Shown piece after piece: positions 23,100 to 27,213 of a stretch of DNA of 27,213 bases. The position numbers and the translations under genes are program-made. Each line of letters starts with the position of its first letter. Positions within the stretch are counted from its first letter, which is position 1. Source of the DNA: Dehalococcoidia bacterium UBA5748 (GTDB taxonomy: Bacteria > Chloroflexota > Dehalococcoidia > Dehalococcoidales > UBA5627); the NCBI GenBank assembly GCA_002419135.1, contig DIFM01000042.1, positions 1-27,213 on the forward strand, in the 5' to 3' direction. The notes under the pieces are model-generated. The model was given only the letters and a program-made list of their open reading frames with translations. It was not told the DNA's origin and searched no databases.

Positions 23100-23133
23100 A
23101 AAATAATTTGAAATCATAGAATTATTTTCTAAA
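23095..23133 (+). terminator. Perfect 14-bp AT-rich stem-loop between the two glnK genes
   Basis: TTTAGAAAATAATT (23095-23108) and AATTATTTTCTAAA (23120-23133) pair perfectly around an 11-nt loop. The stem includes the first glnK's stop codon. No T tract follows, so it may stabilise or attenuate the upstream message rather than end it outright. Confidence 0.5.
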
Positions 23134-23146
23134 ATCGTGATTCTTG

Positions 23147-23163
23147 TAATATTCCTGAAACAT
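23147..23163 (+). promoter_or_regulatory. Conserved 17-bp nitrogen-regulator box before the second glnK
   Basis: TAATATTCCTGAAACAT matches the amtB element at 15 of 17 positions, and GTAAT-N6-GAAAC reads as a GlnR-type half-site pair. A TATATA at 23184-23189 lies about 20 bp downstream as a possible -10. Confidence 0.6.
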
Positions 23164-23211
23164 TAGCCCTGTAAAATAATAAATATATAGAACTTGAACA
23201 GGTTTTTGAAA

Positions 23212-23550
23212 ATGAAAAAAATAGAAGCCATTATTCGCGATGAAAGTTTTGAACCTGTTAAAAAAGCCCTTGAAAAAGAGAGTTATTTCGGAATGACGGT
23301 AAGCGAAGTCTGCGGGAGAGGAAAGCAAAACGGTATTAGATTACAGTGGCGCACCGGAGAATATTGCGTAGACTTGATTCCGAAGACTAAAATCGAGCTG
23401 GTGGTACTGGACCAGGATGTAAATGCAGTAATAAAGGCGATTACGGCTAATTCGCGCAGCGGTGAATTCGGAGACGGAAAAATATTTATCGTACCTGTAG
23501 AGAGCGCATTGCGCATCAGGACCGGTGACAGAAACGAGAACGCAATCTAG
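23212..23550 (+). CDS. Nitrogen regulatory protein PII (second copy)
   Basis: This second 112-residue PII protein is close to the first: GMTVSEV, T-loop GRGKQNGIRLQWRTGEY with Trp46 and Tyr51, GEFGDGKIF, LRIRTG. Differences fall mainly in the helix after residue 65 and in the T-loop (Lys40 to Asn, Pro43 to Arg), so partner choice may differ. The ATG at 23212 is used; an in-frame TTG at 23194 would add six residues not found in PII proteins. The gene has its own upstream element, identical in core to that of amtB, and is separated from the first copy by a hairpin. It may therefore be separately controlled. It precedes glnA by 59 bp, so it may regulate glutamine synthetase. Confidence 0.92.
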   Translation: MKKIEAIIRDESFEPVKKALEKESYFGMTVSEVCGRGKQNGIRLQWRTGEYCVDLIPKTKIELVVLDQDVNAVIKAITANSRSGEFGDGKIFIVPVESALRIRTGDRNENAI

Positions 23551-23609
23551 CCGGTTAATTAAATATAAAAGATGGTATACAAAAAAATAAAAATTTTTAG
23601 GGAGGGATT

Positions 23610-24953
23610 ATGTATAACAAAAATAGAGATGAGGCTTGCGAGTACGTATTAAGATCAGCCAAAGAACACGATGTGAAGTTTATTAAATTATGGTTTACCG
23701 ATATTAACGGGTTTTTAAAAAGCTTCGCCATCACTGTTGCGGAACTTGAACACGCTCTTGAGGACGGTATGGGATTCGACGGTTCTTCCATCAACGGCTT
23801 CTGCCGTATAGATGAAAGCGATATGATAGCGCTGCCCGACCCGGAAACATTCAAATTGCTTCCGTGGAGACCGCGTGAACACCGCGCAGTAGCCAGGATG
23901 TTCTGCGACGTTTTACGCCCGGAAGGCTCACCGTTCGAGGGAGACCCCAGGTTTGTTTTAAAAAGGAATCTGGAAAAGGCGGCCGCACAGGGCTATACGT
24001 TTTATGTAGGCCCTGAACTGGAATACTTCTACTTCAAAGATAATAAGGGAACCGAGGTACTGGATAAAGCCGGTTACTTTGACCTGACTCCGGCTGACGC
24101 CGCCGTTGATATGAGAAGAGAAACGGTATTGACACTGGAGGAAATGGGGATACCTATTGAATACTCCCATCACGAAGTTGCCCCCAGCCAACAGGAAATC
24201 GATATGAGATATACCGATGCCCTTACTATGGCGGATAATGTTATGACATACCGTATGGTGGTTAAAGAAGTGGCTCTAAAGAACGGAGTTTATGCTTCCT
24301 TTATGCCCAAACCCATCTTTGGTGAAAACGGCAGCGGTATGCATGTACATCAGTCTCTTTTTAAAGGAGACAGGAATGCTTTCTTTGATAAGGATGACAG
24401 TTACTACCTGTCTAAGTTGGCAAGATGCTATATTGCAGGTATATTGAAGCATGCCCCCGAAATCATTTCGGTTACCAACCAGTGGGTAAACTCATATAAA
24501 AGACTGGTACCCGGCTACGAAGCCCCGGTCTATTTATCATGGGCAAGACGCAACCGTTCCGATATGGTCAGGGTTCCCGAATACCGGCCCGGCAGAGAAA
24601 ACTCAACCAGAATAGAGTTCCGCGCACCCGACCCCGCCTGCAACCCCTACCTCGCTTTCAGCGTAATGCTGGCAGCCGGTTTGGAAGGCATTGAAAAGAA
24701 CTATGAAGTGCCGGAACCAATTGAAGAAAACGTCTATGAAATGAGCGATGCCGAGAGGGAAGAAAGAGGTATCAGAATACTTCCCGGCAGCCTGGATGAA
24801 GCCATCAAACTGACCGAAAACAGTGAACTGGTGAAAAAAGCGCTCGGCGAGCACGTTTTCAATGCTTTTATCGCCAATAAGAAAATAGAATGGAATAAAT
24901 ACAGAACGCAGGTAACCGAATATGAACTGGATAATTACCTTCCCCTGCTTTAA
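23610..24953 (+). CDS. glnA: Glutamine synthetase type I (GSI-alpha-like)
   Basis: The enzyme makes glutamine from glutamate, ammonia and ATP, supplying both the split glutamate synthase and HisH. The 447-residue sequence shows the beta-grasp start (VKFIKLWFTDINGFLKSF), the DGSS loop (about residue 57), GPELEYF, a metal/substrate block at about 232-248 (KPIFGENGSGMHVHQSLF), YLSWARRNRSDMVRVPEYR and RIEFRAPDPACNPYLAFSVM. Length and the C-terminus fit the GSI-alpha group found in Firmicutes, Thermotogae, archaea and Dehalococcoidia, which are generally feedback-inhibited rather than adenylylated. A strong ribosome site (GGGAGGG) precedes the ATG. It follows the second glnK by 59 bp and is the last gene of the block. 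Confidence 0.96.
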   Translation: MYNKNRDEACEYVLRSAKEHDVKFIKLWFTDINGFLKSFAITVAELEHALEDGMGFDGSSINGFCRIDESDMIALPDPETFKLLPWRPREHRAVARMFCDVLRPEGSPFEGDPRFVLKRNLEKAAAQGYTFYVGPELEYFYFKDNKGTEVLDKAGYFDLTPADAAVDMRRETVLTLEEMGIPIEYSHHEVAPSQQEIDMRYTDALTMADNVMTYRMVVKEVALKNGVYASFMPKPIFGENGSGMHVHQSLFKGDRNAFFDKDDSYYLSKLARCYIAGILKHAPEIISVTNQWVNSYKRLVPGYEAPVYLSWARRNRSDMVRVPEYRPGRENSTRIEFRAPDPACNPYLAFSVMLAAGLEGIEKNYEVPEPIEENVYEMSDAEREERGIRILPGSLDEAIKLTENSELVKKALGEHVFNAFIANKKIEWNKYRTQVTEYELDNYLPLL

Positions 24954-24976
24954 ATAAGCAAATCTGTTAATACGAC

Positions 24977-25010
24977 ATTGCCTGCGGAGTAAATAACCTT
25001 CGCAGGCAAT
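24977..25010 (+). terminator. Hairpin downstream of glnA
   Basis: ATTGCCTGCG (24977-24986) and CGCAGGCAAT (25001-25010) form a perfect 10-bp stem with a 14-nt loop, 23 bp after the glnA stop. A classic T run is missing, so termination may be assisted or weak. Confidence 0.6.
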
Positions 25011-25051
25011 AATGTAAAACGATTGTTACCTTACCATAGAATATGGTTTTC

Positions 25052-25088
25052 GGGGAGTGTCTTCGTGCCCTCTCAGGAAGCACTCCCC
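25052..25088. terminator. Second, GC-rich bulged hairpin after glnA
   Basis: GGGGAGTG (25052-25059) pairs with CACTCCCC (25081-25088). After a bulged T, CTTC (25061-25064) pairs with GAAG (25077-25080), leaving a 12-nt loop. No T tract follows on either strand. It could be a backup terminator or part of a small RNA; 25089-25194 holds nothing else except a 5-bp CCGGA/TCCGG hairpin. Confidence 0.45.
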
Positions 25089-25194
25089 CGGAGACCGCCC
25101 TCAAATATTTAACTGTAATTAACTAATCTATTCTACCAATGATAGACGTAAATTATAGCCGGATTTTCATAACGTCCGGATGATTGATGTTTTA

Positions 25195-25377
25195 TCAGTC
25201 CAATATATTCCTGCTTGCTATCAGGGTAATTCCCGCTATAGCCCATGCCACAGCCGATAGCAGCAGTAAAACAATCATATAAGGGCTACTATTAAATTCA
25301 AAACTTATCGATGAAAATGATAGGAATATCGTCAGTGCCAACCCGATAAATATCGCTGCAGCGATAATATGCTTCAT
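25195..25377 (-). CDS. 60-aa two-helix membrane microprotein
   Basis: From the ATG at 25377 the product is 60 residues. It has two hydrophobic stretches, about residues 3-22 (HIIAAAIFIGLALTIFLSF) and 33-54 (PYMIVLLLLSAVAWAIAGIT), joined by a short polar loop. A GTG at 25413 extends it by 12 residues, but that start overlaps its own potential ribosome site; neither start has a good one. It has the same size and layout as the 59-aa protein at 3814-3993, although I see no clear sequence similarity. I recognise no family. Existence as a gene is moderately supported by hydrophobic patterning only. Confidence 0.45.
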   Translation of the reverse strand: MKHIIAAAIFIGLALTIFLSFSSISFEFNSSPYMIVLLLLSAVAWAIAGITLIASRNILD

Positions 25378-25505
25378 AATCAAATGGTTAGCTATCTTTT
25401 TTACGGGAGGCACTCCTGAGGGGCTTTTCTAACTTCGTTAGCGGTGTAATGCGCCGGGGTTTGAGAGTCGAAGCCTATGCCTTCTTATTGATCACCGGCC
25501 GCTAT

Positions 25506-25631
25506 CCGCCGTTTAGCCCGGCGGCGGATTAAATAGAGATAATCGATATGAGCCCGTCGTCCGGCGGGCTCGGGGCGAGTGGAAGAGATATAAAAAGCCG
25601 CTCGTGGTGAGCCTGTCGAATCCATAGCGGC
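25506..25631. repeat. Cluster of GC-rich palindromic repeats
   Basis: Three inverted repeats lie in a row: CCGCCG/CGGCGG (25506-25524), GAGCCCG/CGGGCTC (25550-25571) and GCCGCT/AGCGGC (25597-25631). The last encloses CTCGTGGTGAGCCTGTCGAA, a sequence familiar as a dispersed intergenic palindrome in many bacterial genomes. The stretch 25414-25696 has no convincing ORF and looks like REP/MITE-type sequence. Confidence 0.6.
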
Positions 25632-25696
25632 GTCGATTTGTTATCCATAGCAACCATGACAGATAAAAACTAGGGGAGACTATCAAATTACAGTCC

Positions 25697-26764
25697 TCAT
25701 TTTTTATCAGCCATAAACCGGCTGCGCAGTTGCCCGCAACCGGCACTGATATCCTGCCCGCGTGACTGGCGAATTGTAGCATTTATTCCCAGCTTTTCCA
25801 ATTCCTGCTTGAAAGTTTTTACAACCTCGGCGGCGGGAGCACGGTAATCGCTATTGGCGGTATTATTGGAAGGAATAAGGTTGACATGACAGTTAAAACC
25901 GTGCAGCAGGTGCGCAAGCAAGCGGGCATGTGCCGGTGAATCGTTAACGCCTGTAAATAAAGCATATTCGAAGGTGATACGCCGCCCGGTGGCATCGAAA
26001 TAATTACGGCAGGCTGCCATCAGTTCCTCAAGAGGATATTTTTTATTGACAGGAACCAGCCTGTTGCGTAAAACATCATCGGCAGCATGCAGTGATATGG
26101 CTAATCCGACCTGCAATTTTTCTCCGCTTAAACGGTTTATCCATGGAACAAGCCCTGCTGTCGAGATGGTCATATTGCGAGCACTTAGACCGAACATATC
26201 AGCAGAATTAAGGCTTTCAATCGCCTCTAAAAGCGATTCATAATTGGCTAACGGTTCCCCCATCCCCATAAATACAATGTTGGTAATTTTACCGTCACCG
26301 AAACCCTTTATATAACGCGCAAAATATAGTACCTGATCTAATATTTCACCGCCTGTCAGATTGCGCTCAAATCCCTGCTGACCGGTTGCGCAGAAAGGAC
26401 ATCCGACCGCGCAGCCCACCTGAGTGGATACGCAAACTGTATTTCGCTCTTTTCCGGCTGCCTGCGAATAATGCATCAGTGTAGCTTCTATCGTTTTGCC
26501 GTCTGAAAGTTTAAAAAGTGTTTTAATCGTATCGCCATAACTGGTCATCTCTCCGCAGGGGGATAGAGTACACAGCCGGAACTTATCGTTAAGTACACTG
26601 CGCAAAGAAAGAGGCAAATCCGACATCTCGTCAAATGAAGCTGCCAGTTTTTGATAAATCCAATGCAGAATCTGCTTCGCACGAAAAGGCGGCTCTCCGA
26701 TTGCCGACAGCTCCTCCCGCAGACTCAAGGGATTCATATCGGTAATATATTTAATTGCATTCAT
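25697..26764 (-). CDS. rlmN: Dual-specificity RNA methyltransferase RlmN
   Basis: This radical SAM enzyme methylates C2 of adenine 2503 in 23S rRNA and A37 in some tRNAs. The [4Fe-4S] cluster is held by Cys118, Cys122 and Cys125 in CAVGCPFC. The conserved glutamate is Glu93 in IEATLMHY, and the methyl-carrying cysteine is Cys343 in SAGCGQL. Other family signatures are VCVSTQVGCAVGC, FMGMGEPLANY, STAGLVPWI and SLHAADDVLRNRLVPVNKKY. The 355-residue length is normal. The ATG at 26764 has no clear ribosome site, but the N-terminal RlmN domain (SLREELSAIGEPPFRAKQIL) begins shortly after. It is monocistronic. Confidence 0.96.
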   Translation of the reverse strand: MNAIKYITDMNPLSLREELSAIGEPPFRAKQILHWIYQKLAASFDEMSDLPLSLRSVLNDKFRLCTLSPCGEMTSYGDTIKTLFKLSDGKTIEATLMHYSQAAGKERNTVCVSTQVGCAVGCPFCATGQQGFERNLTGGEILDQVLYFARYIKGFGDGKITNIVFMGMGEPLANYESLLEAIESLNSADMFGLSARNMTISTAGLVPWINRLSGEKLQVGLAISLHAADDVLRNRLVPVNKKYPLEELMAACRNYFDATGRRITFEYALFTGVNDSPAHARLLAHLLHGFNCHVNLIPSNNTANSDYRAPAAEVVKTFKQELEKLGINATIRQSRGQDISAGCGQLRSRFMADKK

Positions 26765-26822
26765 AGCTTTATTGTATCACGCAGCAGTCCGCTTTATTAA
26801 ATGGGGCATTATTCACGTTTAT

Positions 26823-26852
26823 TTGACAATTAATCGAATTCCATTGTATAGT
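26823..26852 (+). promoter_or_regulatory. Strong sigma-70 promoter for the 56-aa protein unit
   Basis: A perfect TTGACA (26823-26828) is followed 18 bp later by TATAGT (26847-26852). Transcription would start near 26859, divergent from rlmN. Confidence 0.7.
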
Positions 26853-26872
26853 TTCACACCATCACCAAATGG

Positions 26873-26902
26873 ACCCACCTCGAAACAGGTGGGTTTTCGT
26901 TT
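26873..26902 (+). terminator. Attenuator-like hairpin in the 5' leader
   Basis: ACCCACCT (26873-26880) and AGGTGGGT (26887-26894) form a perfect 8-bp stem with a 6-nt loop, followed by TTTCGTTT. It begins only about 14 nt after the predicted transcription start, so it would end transcripts at about 40 nt before the ORF. Confidence 0.65.
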
Positions 26903-26955
26903 ACAGGTTAATCTATATAAAGTAAGAAGCAATAAATAATGAAAGAAGGTTTAAC

Positions 26956-27126
26956 TTGTTAGAAACTATTCAAAAAGCTTTCGCAGAATACGAAGAAAAA
27001 ATGAAATCTCTGGCTAATTGCCTGGATGCCGAAGCATATCACCTGCAACAGGTAGCAATACACTGCAACCAGGTATCGGAAGAATGTATGGCTGTCAGTG
27101 ACAGTATCGCTAAAATGGACTCATAA
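26956..27126 (+). CDS. 56-aa helical protein, unknown function
   Basis: The ORF starts at TTG 26956, with GAAGG 6 nt upstream, and ends at TAA 27126. The product (MLETIQKAFAEYEEKMKSLA..., ending IAKMDS) is soluble, mostly helical and coiled-coil-like. It has Cys at 22, 37 and 44 and no membrane segment. Its flanks support expression: a strong promoter and leader hairpin upstream, and a 13-bp terminator stem 24 bp after the stop. I know no family for it and infer no function. The clean transcription unit is the main evidence that it is a gene. Confidence 0.6.
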   Translation: MLETIQKAFAEYEEKMKSLANCLDAEAYHLQQVAIHCNQVSEECMAVSDSIAKMDS

Positions 27127-27150
27127 TAGACACTTTTGTAGCGAGATAAC

Positions 27151-27180
27151 GAAGAGCCGTGCAACCCTGCACGGCTCTTC
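27151..27180 (+). terminator. 13-bp terminator stem of the 56-aa protein unit
   Basis: GAAGAGCCGTGCA (27151-27163) and TGCACGGCTCTTC (27168-27180) pair perfectly around a 4-nt loop. The following sequence is only weakly T-rich (TATGTACC). Confidence 0.75.
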
Positions 27181-27213
27181 TATGTACCTAGGGAAACTCT
27201 GAAAAAGTCCACA

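Noticed and set aside
1..27213. CRISPR array, tRNA or rRNA genes
   Set aside because: I saw no regularly spaced direct repeats, no tRNA cloverleaf with a T-loop consensus and no rRNA-like sequence by eye; a covariance-model scan would be decisive.
27190..27213. Possible start of another insertion sequence at the right edge
   Set aside because: GGGAAACTCTGAAAAAGTCC is reminiscent of an IS terminal repeat, but only about 20 bp are visible and no partner end or transposase is present.

Overview
The window looks like one contig segment from an anaerobic, moderately AT-rich bacterium, most likely Chloroflexota (Dehalococcoidia-like). This placement is inference, from the archaeal-style split glutamate synthase, GSI-alpha-type glutamine synthetase, single-chain glycyl-tRNA synthetase, frequent TTG starts, a CxxC zinc-ribbon protein and a multihaem cytochrome lipoprotein. 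There is no rRNA or tRNA gene to settle it.

Layout. 1-1340: a 5'-truncated ISLre2-type transposase. 1463-3112: a six-haem cytochrome c lipoprotein with its own promoter. 3134-4474 (minus): a probable lipoprotein gene split by an in-frame stop, then a two-gene operon of small membrane proteins, one only 59 aa. 4887-8937: a DUF1648-like membrane protein, glycyl-tRNA synthetase, and an SbcD/Mre11-type nuclease followed closely by a phosphoribosyltransferase. 9234-11120: an alpha/beta hydrolase convergent with an FKBP-type prolyl isomerase, then a zinc-ribbon protein with a clear terminator and a possible ribosome-site hairpin. 11559-13594 (minus): a DrrAB-like ABC exporter operon headed by an AbrB-fold regulator, with a perfect palindrome in its promoter region.

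13803-24953 is the core of the window: an 11-kb, twelve-gene nitrogen assimilation block, all on the plus strand. Order: four-cluster Fe-S protein, hisH, FAD/NAD(P)H oxidoreductase, glutamate synthase amidotransferase module, hisF, glutamate synthase FMN module with an N-terminal ferredoxin domain, glutamate synthase GXGXG module, an OmpR-type regulator with a degenerate receiver, amtB, glnK, a second glnK, and glnA. Both IGP synthase subunits are interleaved with the split glutamate synthase. Both complexes release ammonia from glutamine, which glnA makes and which Amt and GlnK feed and gate. The regulator recalls actinobacterial GlnR. A near-identical 17-bp element (TAAYATTCCYGAAACAT) lies upstream of amtB and of the second glnK, and resembles a GlnR half-site pair (GTnAC-N6-GAAAC). 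A nitrogen regulon built on an atypical OmpR-type factor is therefore the best candidate for something undescribed here.

24954-27213: two strong hairpins behind glnA, a 60-aa membrane protein, a cluster of GC-rich palindromic repeats, rlmN (minus), and a short unit made of a strong promoter, an early terminator-like hairpin, a 56-aa soluble protein of unknown function and a 13-bp terminator stem.
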